DNA of 64,000 nucleotides from positions 620,001-684,000 of the forward strand of contig WFMF01000033.1 in the NCBI GenBank assembly GCA_011033025.1, written 5' to 3'. The notes under the pieces are model-generated. The model saw nothing but the letters and a program-made list of their open reading frames with translations, searched no databases and was not told where the DNA came from. The stretch comes from Beroe forskalii (Eukaryota; Ctenophora; Nuda; Beroida; Beroidae). The position numbers were made by a program, and so were the translations under genes. Position 1 is the first letter of the stretch, and each line of letters begins with the position of its first letter. Positions 11,501 through 26,500 of this stretch are shown here, one piece after another.

Positions 11501-14500
11501 AAACTGTCCGATTGCAATCATGGTTAGATAGCATTTAAAAGTTTAAACTGCTTATAATTCATCCGTGACATACAATTTATATGAACTAGGTGTGTACCAT
11601 TTGATACACATTTGATAGTAATTCTACCGTGCGAGTTACTGAGTTAGCAGAAATATAAAAATTAATTTTGAATGATGATTCAATTTTTGCGGAAAAAAGG
11701 GCGTGGCATTGCATGCCCCTCAGGATGACCCAATAATTCGGACAAAATTCTTAAAATTTCTATTCAATATTCATCATAAGCAACTCGATGGCGAAGGAAT
11801 TTTGAAAAAATTCGAAAGTTTAATTTTTTCGAAAAAAGGGCGTGGTCTCCCACGCCCCTCAGGGAGACCCAATAATTCGGACAAAATTCTCAAAATTTTC
11901 ATTCATCAAGCAACTCGATGGTGAAGGAATTTTGAAAAAATTCGAAAATTTAATTTTTGCGCTAAAAGGGCGTGGCCCCAACGCCCCTCAGGGTGGCCGA
12001 CAAAATTTCTCATTATTTTTCTGATTTATTATAAATTTTTTGCGACATGATGAAAAAAGAATTTCGTTGCCTACTTGAAATCAGTATCGTCCCCCATGTA
12101 TATGGTCGTATGAAAGTATACCACTGTCCCCTTACTGACCCCCTGGTGAACCCCTACTGAGTACTGACTCCCTGCTGACCCCCGGTGAACCCCTACTGAC
12201 CCCCTGCTGACCCCCTACTGACCCCCTGGTGAACCCCTACTGACCCCTTATTGTCCCCCTGGTGAACCCCTACTGACCCCCTGCTGACCCATACTGACCC
12301 CGGTGAACCCCTGCTGACCCCCTGGTGAACCCCTACTGAGTACTGACCCCCTGCTGACCCCTACTGACCCCTGGTGAACCCTACTGACCCCTGGTGAACC
12401 CTACTGACCCCTGGTGAACGCCTACTGACCCCCTACATTTTACCCCTGGTGAACCCTACTGAACCCCTGGTGAACCCCTACTGACCCCCTGCTGACCCCT
12501 GGTGAACCCCTACTGACCCCCTGCTGACCCCCTACTGACCTCCGGGTGAACCCCTACTGACCCCCCTGGTGAACCCCTACTTACCCCCTACTGACAGTAC
12601 TGACCCCCTGGTGAACCCCTACTGACCCCCTACTGACCCCTGCTGACCCCTACTGACCCCTGGTGAACCCCTACTGACACCCTGCTGACCCCTACGACCC
12701 CTGCGAACCCCTACTGACCCCCTGGTGAACCCCTACTGACCCGACCTCCTGGTGAACCCCTACTGACCCCCTATTGACCCGACCCCCTGGTGAACCCCTA
12801 CTGACCCCCTATTGACCCGACCTCCTGGTGAACCCCTACTGACCCCCTATTGACCCGACCCCCTGGTGAACCCCTATAGACCACTTCCTGATCATAAATC
12901 TAACATGTATCATGGCTGTTTTAAAAGCATTTAGAATAACACTTCGCATTATTTGGTCAATTACCACTCGATCGAGGCACCCTAAACGCACGCTCAAACC
13001 ATAAACAAGTCAGTTATATTTGTTATGTTCGTTATGTTATTCAAGACAGTCAAAAAAGAAATATTTCAGGACAGTCAGACGCATTATATATAGTAAGAAG
13101 TAAGATAAGATAAAATATCTTGCTCTTAATGACTTGAAACTTTGATGAAAATTGCTCAATACACGGTGCATTTATGTGTTTTCACAAAAGTGTCAACAAG
13201 CGCCGTGTTTGTTGCGTACATGATGGCGTGTAGACCTTTTGAATACTATATAGTACTTTATGCCCTTAAACTCACTATTAAGATGATAATGCTTTCATTA
13301 GAACTCACTCTCTCTATTCTATTTGTAAATTTTCCTAAAGCACCTAATAGGTGTTTGGGTGATATCGGATAAATAGATAATTCACCATGTCATGTTATGC
13401 GATCCAAAATTTCAAGCATCAGTCATTTCATGACAGCGAAACATACACAGATTTCGATCATTATTTTCCATTTTCAAGGCAAATAACCGAAAAGAAAACC
13501 GGAAAAAACAACTAATTTTTCCGGTTTCGGTTTCGGTTTCCAAATTTGAAAATACTCGGTTCCGGTTCGGTTCGGTTTTTTTGGATTCTGTCCAGCTCGG
13601 TTTCGGTTTCGGTTGGCCAAAAAGGGCCGGTTAACGGGTTTTTCGGTTTCGGTTCGGTTAACCGGTCGTTTCCTATATGTACAGTTAATAATCAACCAAT
13701 TGGATAAGAAATCTTACATAGGCCAATCAGAACGCAGGCTGACTGTCAGCTCTCACTGTGTCTGTGCGCTCTCCACAACAAATTGTCTGATCCAATGGGT
13801 ATGCAAACTAACTAATTGTTGATTTAATTGTAGTATTGTAGTTACTTTATTTTTTCAATATATGGGAAAAATACTGCAACTAGCGGCAGATATTATCATT
13901 AATGCATAACTTACTTTATCCTTGCGGTCCTCCTGAACCCCGAACTTTCCTCCGAACCCTTTAGCAGCGTCAGTTTGTGAGGTGTGTTGACTCAGCTGAG
14001 CTTGGTGCTCGAACCCAACTGCACTCTGAAGGTAGACAGTGCTTTATTATTTTTATTGCAATCATCAACTCTAGATTAGTGAAGTAGCTTGTGCCTTGTT
14101 AATCACCATTAATCATCCATGTCAACAAATACCTTCTAGTAACTGACTGATTGAAGAACTGTATTAGGACATAGTTCTGTTTGCCACTTTGTCCAGGCGC
14201 CAGTCTAATGCAGATGTAGCGCCGGTATAACTACAGATCCCTACTTCGACATAAATTACATTTTGCAATAACTGCCCTATTAATTGATAAGTTGATAACA
14301 GTCAAGATATATGCGGAAGTGTTTTGATATTCAAGTGACGTCAGTGTTTCGTCAGAGAAACTCATTAGAGCGCAATTATGATAAACACAGAGCACGGTTC
14401 ACACATTGCTTCATGAGAAGTCCACACCTTCCATCATGTGCTGAAGGTCACATATCTCGGAATGGACAAATCTCCGAGACAATTCGACTGTTCAAGGCTA

Positions 14501-17500
14501 TGATGGTGACGGCTGTACAAGTACCCATGTGAACAGAGAAAATAGATCGCGTAACTATTACTAATTAATTATTCAGATCAGTTCACGCATTGTAACCCAC
14601 CGGGCACCTACTTGGATTGATTCACCCTGCTGTGAAACAATGGAAACTCATTTGCAACATGTAACAGAGCGGTGCTGAGCAGCAATTACCCTGAGATTTA
14701 TAAACTGCCGAGACCACATTGCGCGGGGGGTGGATAATTCTAATATTTCAAACACCTTATCTAAGCTCATAGTGCGTTGTTATTATTATTCTCTTTGTGC
14801 CCGCACGTCCGCTTTAGTGTGACGGGTCGCCATGGAGCATCTATCTCTCCCTCCAGCAGCTCTTGAGACTTGGAGAGGTGCAGGAAGAGAATCATTAAAT
14901 TCTCGAAGCTCTGACTCTCTACCATTTTATTTCTGTTCTTACCATCTAATTATATTGATTGTTTAAAACAGAGAAACATAATATTTACTGTAATACTTTT
15001 AAGCCACTGAAACGACAATGTTTAAAATATTCAATAGTTCAATATAACATCATGATTTTACCTTATCTTTCCGGTCTTGCTGCACCCCAAACTTGCCACC
15101 AAACCCTTTTGAAGCGTCTGTTTGAGAGGTGTGTATGCTCAGTTCCTCCTGATGATCGAAACCCACCGAACTCTGGGTGAACAGGAACCGTATTAATAAT
15201 AATACCGATTAGTGGCAGTTCAGTAAATAAGTAAATAACTTAACAAGACACGTTTTACCGATAGTGGCTATTCTACAAGCGATTTCGTGTGTGTGTGTGT
15301 GTGTGCGTGTTTGAGTGCTACTGCAGTTAATTTGTTAAGTTGATCTGAGTGTTGTGTCTGTGCGTGTGCGCTGTTTGTGTGAGTGGGCTCTTGTACGTTT
15401 TGTGTGAACTTTAGCTTTCTTGCGATGTGTACCTGTTTGTGTGTGTGTTTCTGTGATACTTTTTTTTCGTTTGAACTGTATTTAGTACTTTGATGGGTAA
15501 TTTTGCATTTTTATCTTGGGGATCCATACTTTCAATTTACTTTCTTTTAATTTTATTGCATATTTAGGGTCACTTTTAAATTATTAAACAAATTCATTGT
15601 TAATTTCGTCCATACAGAAGTGTTAGTGCTTCTTTGGACTATTTATGTTTAATTCTGTTTAATTCTGTTTAATTCTGTTTCGAAAGACGACTTGATAATG
15701 GATGGATTAAGTAATAAATGGATTGGGTAATCATTGACATAACTTAGATTTAATTATAACGTGTAGACAATAATAAACATTGTCAGACAGCGTGTTATAC
15801 GCCATCATAAAAGCGTAAAATCAATCCAATCATATAAACAATAAATCCTTTTAATTCTGATTGTCACACGTTTTTTATAGTTACGTATGCATCATTATAC
15901 CTTGTCCATTCTATCCTTCTGAATGCCGTGTTTTCCCCCGAACCCCTTGGCAGCATCAGTTTGTGATGCGTGTTTACTCAGTTTCGTTTGATGCTCGAAA
16001 CTCAGAGCACTCTGAAAGAAAAGCGTTTACTAACTCTTCATGTCTTCATATAAGTTCGTTGTATCTGCCCCACGAAAATCGATACAAAAAGTATCTGATG
16101 TGAGAGTTTGGTTACCATAACTCCGAAACCTTAACGGATCAAATATTCTGACAAAATGTGTAATGTACAAACAACGATATACGGATATAATTTCTTTACT
16201 ATCACAAATCTGAAATCACACAAAAAAACAAAGATAATCACTCCTGAGATGATTCACCTACTACGTCGACTGTCTAATTCAGTAAATTACGAGTAACGGT
16301 TACAACTTAATATCCGTTATAACTATCATGACACGTACCGACTTCCGATGTTCAACAAAATCACAAAACATTGTACTTCTTTCATATGATGATATCCAAT
16401 TTCGACCTTTGTACTTTTTCAAGTTTGAAGCTCTAATGCTCTAATGGTGACTTTTCATCCAATAAACTAATATGGGGATAAGATGTACATGGTAGACTGT
16501 GTTTTTATTATCTTTTTTATCTACATATCACAGTACAGAAGTGCTGCGATATTATTAACTCGTGACGGTTAGATTAGCATTGCAAAATGATTCCTACTCC
16601 CCTAGATTCTAGAAGCTGTATTTATTGGTTGCTGTACTTCGCTAGAATTTTACACAGTTCATTGTACAGCAAGATTAGGGACCATGACATTGCCTTGAAT
16701 CCCAGTGGAAGCATCTTAATCACTGACTTAGCGTCTCAGCAAAAACCCCATACATGGAAGGTGGAAAAAACAAATGATGCAACATTGCATTTATTTTGAT
16801 GCAAATTACCCGTACATCGTAAGATCGTAAAGACTCGCATATAATGAAAAGAACGTTAGAGGGCTTCCTTGCTGTGAACAAGAGCAACAGTAAAATGAGC
16901 GGCTAAAAGCATTTGCCTTGTGACTACTGACTGCGACCTAATATATACTATTGACTGACATTCCTCAAAATCCTGCGCAAGAAAACATAATATTCGAATC
17001 GATCTGGATTTCCAAGTATCACCGTCAGTAGTTATTCAGGCGAAAATACTAGAGCTTTCATTTATGACTTTGCATTATGCCTTTATACTCCTTTCTAGGT
17101 ATTTATCATTTGCCACGATTTGAAACTGTTTTTCCGGTGTGTTATATATACTTAAATATTGTATATGATAAGGGTGTTGCAGCTTCCATGATGCAAATTT
17201 ACATAGTGACTAGTTCTATGCTCATTGGACAATGCCGTCCATTAGCATAATGGCCGTTTTGAGCAAAGGATGGACTGCTTTCATCTAGTAATACGACTAA
17301 AGATCGTGGTCCTGGACGTTTATAACGACAGTAACGAGTTTTTTGCTTATCTAAGTTTGCAACGATTTGTGTAGCAGGTAGGAGGGAAGTTTGCTACGGC
17401 CTGCGGTTGCTCTACTTCGTTTCCGAAAACGAGGAGTTAATGATCAACGGCTCAAAGCTTTTTATTAAGAATCGCCTAGTTTCAATTGCGTTATTTTCAA

Positions 17501-20500
17501 TCCGTTGCTCTCTATTTTGATATCAGATTTTCAAGATTTCATAGCCACATATCATTAATTATTAAGCATTTGCAGCCAATTTAGCGATCGACACACACAC
17601 ACACACACACACATATCGCCCATTTTACACGATAATTAACGCTGTTGCTGAAAAGTAGATAAAAAATTAATAACTTGAATAAAGTCTTCTTGATATTTTA
17701 TTTCTTTCTAAGCAACAGATTATAATATCAAGTATGTACCAAAAAATATGTTGTATTTTGTGTTTTTATATGGCAGTCGTTACACAGCCCCGCCTTCGAC
17801 CTTAATTTTCAGACTCATCTAAGTTTGTGTGTGTGTGTGACTCAGGCATTTCAATTTGAATATACCAAAAAATACATAAGAATAAACAAGATCATCAGTA
17901 AATAATAGGTACGGTCCAATTACCTATACAAATACTCAAATATTAATTATTATTCATTGTTGCTTTTGGAGGGAAGCCCAGTAATTATACTTCTACTGTG
18001 ATGGGTTCCTCGAGTTATATGTTGCTAGACTGTTTAGGTACCTTAAAAGGATTTTGAAAATTTTAACTAATATGAATTTATTGTTGCAAAATATAATTTG
18101 AAAATTTTAAATAAACAATACTTGTACAGAAATAAACTGAAAATCCATTAGTCCATTGGAATTCGTGCTTCCATGAAAGTTTATACTTTTATAGCTATCT
18201 ATTACTCTATTTACTCTAAACCTCTAATTAAGTTTAAGCTAATTTTAAGTTATATTTCAGTCGGGAAGTGACTACCGAGCGTGCTTCTCTCCACGTGATC
18301 TTCAAAATTCAAGTATTCAAACTATTCAACAATAGAGTTATACGTGCCTTTTTGATACGACCAAGGTTGTTGACTATTGTCTTTGAATTAGAAGTACTAT
18401 TCAACTTTTGTAAACATACTTGCTGAACATACTTGATCATATTGAAGAAGAATTAAGCCATGAAGTAGCCTTCGTTAGTTCATAGCAGAGGTAATTATCC
18501 GTATTTTTTATCCCTGAATAGGTTACGTTTTTTTGTCGTTGTGAGAAAGTTTAAATTGCAATGATACTATCCTACAACAAGCCGGCACTACATTATTTTG
18601 CGTCATATTCACTGAATGGCCCAAGTCCGTGCTCCTTTGTGCAGCTTTTCCACCTCCTTCTCTGTAAAAGTTATTATAAACTCATTCCAAAAAGAATAAT
18701 AAAGTTATAATGTAGCCAGTTACTGTTTAGTGTTTCCACAACAGTAACATTGCAATACCCCATGAGTGAAGTACTTATTGTTTGCCTGCGTTGGCAAACA
18801 TTCTTCTTTTCTTGAGCCTTTTTACGGACTGCTGCATATCATAATATCAAATTGTATGATAATTGATTGTACAATGTTGTTTAGAACTGTCTAAAAGTAT
18901 TTTAGTAGTACATCGTAGGATATATTTTGGTATTCGTTAGATCAGTGCCATAGATGTAGTACAAAAAGGGCATAATTGGGCTGGCAGGTATGGGAGCCCC
19001 AAATAACGAAAATTTGAGCCCCAGGATCCTTCAAATATTGGGTTATCTCAAGGTTTTGGCTCCATCAATAATACTGCACTAGGGCTATATGATTGGAGGC
19101 AACCCCTTGTTTAGGAAGCTACAGGCTCCCGCAATATAAGCATCCTCAATGTTGGGTTTTTAGCCCGTGTAATCAAAACGGATAAAATTAAAGGGGCTCT
19201 CACAACTTGCCACCTTCATAACTATAATTATCTTGATAATTGATATTAATATAGTTATTGCCTATTGGATTTTTTTGAATTTTACTACGTTTGGATGAGA
19301 TCTTGAAATCTTTGCTGTCATTTCTAATTGTACTTCGTTTTTTTGCTGACATAATAAGTGAAGACTTACATTACAATTTAAGTTATTTTCAATTTGGCAC
19401 ACAAAATCATAAGAATAATCATAATTATTGATTACACTCGAAGAAAGGGTTACACAGATTATCGATTATTCATACTTTCATATCATTAAGTTCATTATTG
19501 AATAATAGTTGATTGAAATTGAAGCTAGAAGAGTAGAAGCTACGCAAAGCTCAAGAGGTCTTTACAAAGTTACAAAATTACAAGATGTACGCAACACACG
19601 AGTATTGAAGTATTGATGATTGATAGGTGCCATAGGGATCATTCACATATTACGTAATCAATTTTTGGCCGATTTCAACCCCCTCCCCCTCGTAATCACG
19701 TTTACAGTAGTTGTATTTGTTACAATAACATGTAACGTAATCATTCGGAAACCCCCCCCCCCCCTCTAGGTGATTACGTAATATGTGAACGATCCCATAG
19801 TAACACTTGACATCATACCGTGTCACTACGGTAATGTTTCATGTTACCATGGTAACCAGACATAAATCATTGATTATCACTCGATGAACTTCCTACATCG
19901 TCTTTCCTGTCCTGTAGGACCCCGTATTTGCCCCCAAAGCCCTTGGAAGAGTCCGTTACGGAGGAGTGTTGTGTCGATTCCTCCACGTGCGAGAACGTTA
20001 CAGCACTCTGATGAATGGTGATAAGCATGTCACGAATGATTGGGTGAAGGGTGAAGTTTGAGAGTATGAAATTGGAAGTAAGACAATTGTGATTTAAATT
20101 AGGGATATTAGGTACAATATAGAGTTACCGAGGACTGTTGTGTCGATGTCTCCGCTTTTGACTTGAACGGTTCAGCACACTGATGAACGGTGATGAATGA
20201 TGTGATGAACAATGTGATGAATGATGCGATGAATGATGTGATAAATGATGTGATGGATGATATGATATGATATGAATTATGATTGGATGAAGGGTGGGGT
20301 AAGACAGAAAAAAATTGGGAATATTATAAGGCGCCCGCAATTTTCACGCATGCATGTTTATGTTTCGCCTCGACTAATATATGCATCTCAATACTACCCT
20401 ATAGTTCCATAAAAATATAGAAATCGGGGCGAATGCCGAATCCTTATCAGGCGTAGGAACGAGTAGTGCATTGTTATTTGTTATTCTTCACTGCACCTGA

Positions 20501-23500
20501 TAAGAGTTATCTTGTAACATAAGACGACCTGAGTTGCAACATACAATCGTATAATAGTCCGACTATGCAATTTATACTTTTATAATATAGTGAATGCAGT
20601 TATGACGAATGTTGTATCAGCTGTAGGTACCTAACTTCATGTCGTGTTAACACTACAGCACAGCATTAGTTATTACGACTTTACGAAGTATTTCATTGCT
20701 TACCTTGTCCATTCGTTCTGTCTGCACACCATACTTGCCTCCATACCCTTCTGAAGCCTTTGGTCTGTGTTAGGAGTTAAGGAAAGTAATAGATCTAGTC
20801 AGAAAAACTAAAGTACTGGCAAGTATTAGTTTGAACACTTGAGAAGTTTAAAGCTTTATTCCAACTCAAAGATATGGATCTATATGCCATTTTTTGATAA
20901 AACTGTACTATAACATCAGTAATATCAGGCACTGGAATGGATTTAACAAGTTATAAAAAATTTGTACAGTTCGCATTTTTATTTTTTAAAGGTTCGTCCC
21001 ATGCGCCAAGCGCCTATAACTATATAACACTCCTAAAGTCCTAACTTTCTAAGGTATTTCTCAGTCACACGACGTAGTAATTCAAAAGTTCAAAGGCCAG
21101 GTAAGAGCATTCCCTTAGTAAACGCGCGCCATTACTAATACTAAAGGCTCTTGAGAGTTACTAAGTTACAGTATTTAACGGCATGCCCAACTTGTGATTT
21201 TAGAATGTGACAACTTACATATGGGTGCGCACTAGGCGCCTTCAAATCCTATTGTGCAATAACTATCAAATTATCATATTTGATATTCTTATATTATCTC
21301 GTGAACTCCTTACTACTGCATCTTTCGTGGCTTTTTTGAATGACCCGGTTCAAGAATAATCCGCCGGCCATATAACGTCCCTTAGAACTACCTAGCTCGG
21401 CGGATTACTAATACGCAAAGTATCACAGTGAGTAATTTGCACGCACGAGAGGCATTTCGGCTTTTTGTTGTTGCGAAGCTCATGACTTTTTACTTTCTTA
21501 ACTGTTCATCCTTTTTAGTGTGGCAAAAAGAAATTTTCGGAGAAACGGAAACATGTTCGTATCATTTTACTGTATAGTGAGCTACAGTGTATGTTGATTG
21601 TTGAATCAATAGACTAACCCAAACTCTATTAGACTATGGGTTATGTGATAGAGAACCACACGTGTCTGGGCGGAAGAAACTCAACGTGCCCTTTCGACAA
21701 AATTAACGTAAGTACATTAAAATTAATACTTTCATTATGACTTTTAATTTTATGCAGAGCATACTCGGAAGTGTTGAATTATCACTACCTTTTGCTTCTC
21801 TAATCGATTCACAGAATTTCCGATAGGTAGATGGCAGATATAATTAGCTATGTAGTTAGATAAAGGTGCTATTTACTTATTTATATTGTAAAATCTAAAA
21901 AAGTCGTAAGTAAGACAGTGCCTATCATTAATTGATAACTTATGTGGTTAATTTGAAGTAGACTATAATCACAATTATCACCATTATCATAAACATCATT
22001 GAAAGGTAATTAAAAAGTAATTTCTCAACAGGGAGGATTTCTAACGGGAATATCTTCGCTGGGGATTATCCTGAACGTGATTGAACTGATATTTCTACGA
22101 TACTTTGTCTACATGAACCCTATTCAGGTTTATCTTTAAGATAAAGCTTCAAAGCTTTTCAAAATCTAAATAGCTACTAGTTTCAAGCAGGACCATTCTG
22201 ACCTTTTTCCGATAGGCATCTAATATTAAAATTACTTCTTAAAAAGTCAATTTAACAGCGTTGCCCCTTCACTTTTAGAAAATTGGGTGCTTTCTTGTCA
22301 CTTCGTCAACTCATTCAATCGTCTTCTTCAGAAAATATTCATTGCTAACGTGTCAGTTTGTGATCTCCTTATGGGTGTCGTTGGTTTCTTCAGAGGTCTA
22401 GGAATCATCACTCCTATTTTTATGAAGCCAGGAAGTGAAACGGAAGTCAATATCTTTTGTGCAATCTACGGAATAATGATGAATGTTGTGACGTGAGTGC
22501 ATACTCCTAAAGATCTACTCACAATGCAGATTTCGGAGAACTTATCCAGAAAATCACTGAATCATGAAGAAATTTACCGTAGGGATAAGGGAAAGTGGCA
22601 ATGCCACATTCCTATATCCCTACAGTTTTTTCTTCGTGATTCAGTGATTTTCAAGAAACGTTCTCGAGAATCTAAATTGTGAGTGGCAACAAAATCATTG
22701 ATCTGAATTCTGATGAAGATACTTTCAACACTGAAGTATACCAGTATAAGCACTGATATAATAGCCTATCCCTATCAGCTCAAAATCACTAACCAAACTT
22801 GTGAGTTTGCATTATTGAACCACCTATAATGTGCTCTGTTATTCAGCTTTACAGCAGTGATAACACGGGATCTCACAACTAGGTCTGAGTGCATGCTGGT
22901 ACTCCTGCCTCTGACTATAGACAGATTCCTCGCGATAGCTCTTCCACTCAGACACAGATACCTCATCACCAAGACCCGCAGCAAAATCCTAGTGGGAGTC
23001 ATGTGGTTTGTACCCATTTTCCTCCTCTTCTATGATGTCATCACTTTCTTGACCGGATACAAGAAGGTAAATCAATTAATTTCGAGTTTTTTACGTTTTT
23101 ACTGTGTTCTAGAATTAATAATTATTGAAAAATACTGAGCCGAATGTCGAATGAGCTGTGTTTGAAAGCTTCCTTTTTGTACTGCAGCTAAAAATTATCG
23201 ATGAAAGTATTGTTTTGCGTTAGAGCTAGGACAATAGTAAGATACTTAAGATAGTATGGTCTCACACACTTTTGCCTGAAAAGCTGAAAGCTGTTGGGCG
23301 GCCTGTAACGAATTTTCACAGCAGTACATAACTTAATCTTTTCAGATGGAGTACAATGCGAAGTACCATAGATGTGTGAGTGATGACGAGGTGGAATCAA
23401 ATGCAGTATTCATCACAGCCGTTATGGCTCCCCTTATCCTCATACCCATTCTCTACTTCATCATGCTCTACTTCATCAACCGTAACGGAGTTAAGTGTAA

Positions 23501-26500
23501 ACGCTTCTTCATAACATTCAGTGCCATTGTCATAACCAGCATGATAGCCTTCCTACCTGCTGGACTGAGCAGTCTCTTCGATATCAGCATGAACTATGTG
23601 TATTCGATGATTCTCACTGTTACCGTATACTACTCCAACAGCCTCATTAACCCAATTATCTACTTCTGTCTCCATCCCCGGACTAGAGAAGCTCTGAAGG
23701 GTATTAAAGATAAGGAGAGGGGGCTAATATCGGCAGGGCACTTCAACAGTGAGGGTGTCCAAATGTTCCGGACGACCATACGTCGCTCCAATGTCATGTC
23801 ATCGCCACCACCTGACTGTGACCCTGGATCTCCGGTTGCGAGCCGTAAAAGCAAGAAGAGCAGTGACACCTCTGACTACGCCGTGAGGTTCAACATGAAG
23901 AACATGCGAGTTCTGGAGAAGAAACATACCATAGTGTCTGTGTGCATGGTGAACAAGGCCTTTGACAGGAGCAAAAGGAAGGATCACTCGGTCAACTTTA
24001 AGAGCTGATTAATTGAAATTTACTGTAGCCTCATACCATCCAGCATCTACCTTACTTCATCTTACCTGCGTAGTTCAGTGGTAGCAATGAAATGTATTCA
24101 TTTCAAGGATATAACTGTTTTAGTAAATTGTGTTATTTATCGGACATTGGTACTGCATACAAAATAAATTCAATCCTTCATTTCTGGAGCAAAGGGCATT
24201 ATGAATCCCGCTCCGTTCGGGAAGCGGCTGCAATTGTACTCTGGATTGTGCGTCAATGCGATGAGAACTTCTCTCTCCAGTGTCCACTCGCATACTCTCC
24301 AGTGTCCACTCACATACTCTCCAGTGTCCACTTCTCATTGAGAAGTGGACACTGGAGAGAGTCCGTATTTATTGGCTAACTTCATATTATCATCGAAGAG
24401 CTCAGTCTTCAACTTCCAACGTAAGACTGCGCTATAGGACTCCCGTAGAACTGCCGAGGACTCCTGCAGGACTCCCGCGGTCAGCCGCAGTAATTCACTC
24501 ACATGATCCGTGGAATATCATGTTTTTTCATAAAGTTAAGGATATGAACTACAGTACTACAGCACTTTTATTTACTTATTTAATGTTGAAGTGTTAGTTA
24601 TAAATTTTTTTCGATTATCATCGATCACATCTAATAAAATTTCTTCGTTTATTAAATGTTGAATCTTTCGACGTGAAACTTTCAAGTTTCAACGTGATTT
24701 TTTCTATGATATTTCACATTGTTAAATCTTACTTTATTAGTTTATTAACAGCAAAACCTAAATACCTAAATGATATGGGTTTTCTTACTTCTCAATGACA
24801 GTAATGTGAAATCATATTATAATTTTGCTCAAGAATTCTGAATAACAAAAGGATACCCCTTCTCATAGCGTTCTGAAAAGTACGATAGATTATGAGCAAT
24901 TTTATGACCTAGGTATTGCCTTTCCTTGGTGTAAACCATTTAGGAAATCAAACTAGGCACTTAGCCTTCAAGTAGCCCGTCAAAGCGACCACTCATCCTT
25001 AATAACTAATTAAATAATACCCTTGACGCCTAATGATAGGTGTCTATTATCTCACTAATTATTAATTAGGCACTGAGTTAGGGTAATGGTAATGGTCAGG
25101 TTTGTGATTAGAGTTTGATGGTAAGGGTGATGGTTCTAATCTAACCATCGTCCTTTCCATTACTCAAACCACAAACCTGACCATTAATATTACCCTAACC
25201 AAGCGTCTAATTAGTGAGATAATAGACATCAACCATTTAGAAATTAGACGTCAAGGACTAAATTCTTAGGAGCCAAGGAGCTGACGCTCTTGCAGTATCA
25301 CAATTCCCATTCAAAGTCTTATTAAATTCATCCTTTTGAGATGAATGTGAGAACTGCGAAACTGTAAAATTCATTAACATTATTGAAAGGAATTTAGGAA
25401 TTGCAAAAAATTCAACTTTCACGGAAATTAGAGTGTAATTGACTTGAGTTACAATTGCGTGAGATACGATTGCGTGAAGTTTGAACCTTGCAATCAAAAA
25501 TTCTTGCAGAACGGAAGGAAATGTGGTGATTTGCTTACCTTTCACTCCTTGTTCATGTTTTTCAGCCACATCTCTTCGAATGGCACCCACACTGAAATGG
25601 ATAATACAGAACTTCATATGAGGCTTACTCGTCAGTCGTCATCCCGAAAATAAATTTTGCTTTGATATTTTGGGAAACTCAAGGCACTGTCATTTGTAAT
25701 TTTGCAGTTCTATTCTTTATTCGGTAGGCGGACTTTATAGCTAACGGACTTTATAGCTAAACCGGTCAAAATAGCTGAATTTTGATTTAGCTATATCGTC
25801 CGCAGTTCGGACTATTTAGCTAAATCTTCCTTGATGTCCCTCCTCCCCTATCAGTTTAGGAGTTTAGCTATATAGTCCTCGATTTACTTCTATTCCAACA
25901 GCCGTACGGCTAGAGGCAGAAATAACTAAGCCAGTGACGGTAAGGGAAGTGAAATCCCCGAAGGCCCGAAACTACGCGTCAATATGCAGCTCCTTTCTAA
26001 CCCTCCTGTACAGTTTCAATGCACAGAGTTAACCGTGAGCTGCTTAGATAAATCTCCAACACTTACAACTAGTATAGCGGGAATGGCACGGAATCGAACT
26101 CGGGATCCTTCGATCGTGAGTCACACGTGATACCATTACACCAACTGTACTATCTGTACCTAATTTAATCTTTGCTTGAAATTCTAAAAGTGAAAACATA
26201 CTCGACAGTCCTATCAGCAGTCAGGGAATTTTCCACAGTCTTTGAACCCCACCTCTGATCCTTCTCTGATATGTCGTTCTGAGGAATTGTGTAGTATTCA
26301 GGGATGGTCCGTATTATGGTACTATGGTACTATGGTACTACAACTATGATACAGTAGGTACTCTGTAGGACTGAAATATTAAGACGGAGAGCATAACTGC
26401 TATAACAACTTCTCCTTTTCTCGTCGTAAGAGGAGGTTCAAGTTAAGATCAGTGTAGTGAACTATTATTTAGTGAAATGTTTAACTTTTGATGAAAGGCT

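Larger units (their letters stand above)
10867..13675. mobile_element. 2.8-kb non-autonomous hAT-like element (copy A only)
   Basis: Termini TAGGAAACGACCGGTTA / TAACCGGTCGTTTCCTA are inverted and flanked by the 8-bp duplication TATGTACA (10859-10866 and 13676-13683). Block C carries the unoccupied site at about 59221 (GTACATAACTAG, one TSD copy). Subterminal regions at both ends are dense in CGGTTTCGGTT / CGGTTACGG words in opposite orientation, as expected for transposase-binding repeats. The interior holds a 125-bp tandem repeat and a large minisatellite; no transposase frame was found. Confidence 0.92.

Noticed and set aside
24060..24100. tRNA A-box-like GTAGTTCAGTGGTAGCAATG (and a similar word near 31539)
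   Set aside because: No B box or foldable cloverleaf follows in either place.
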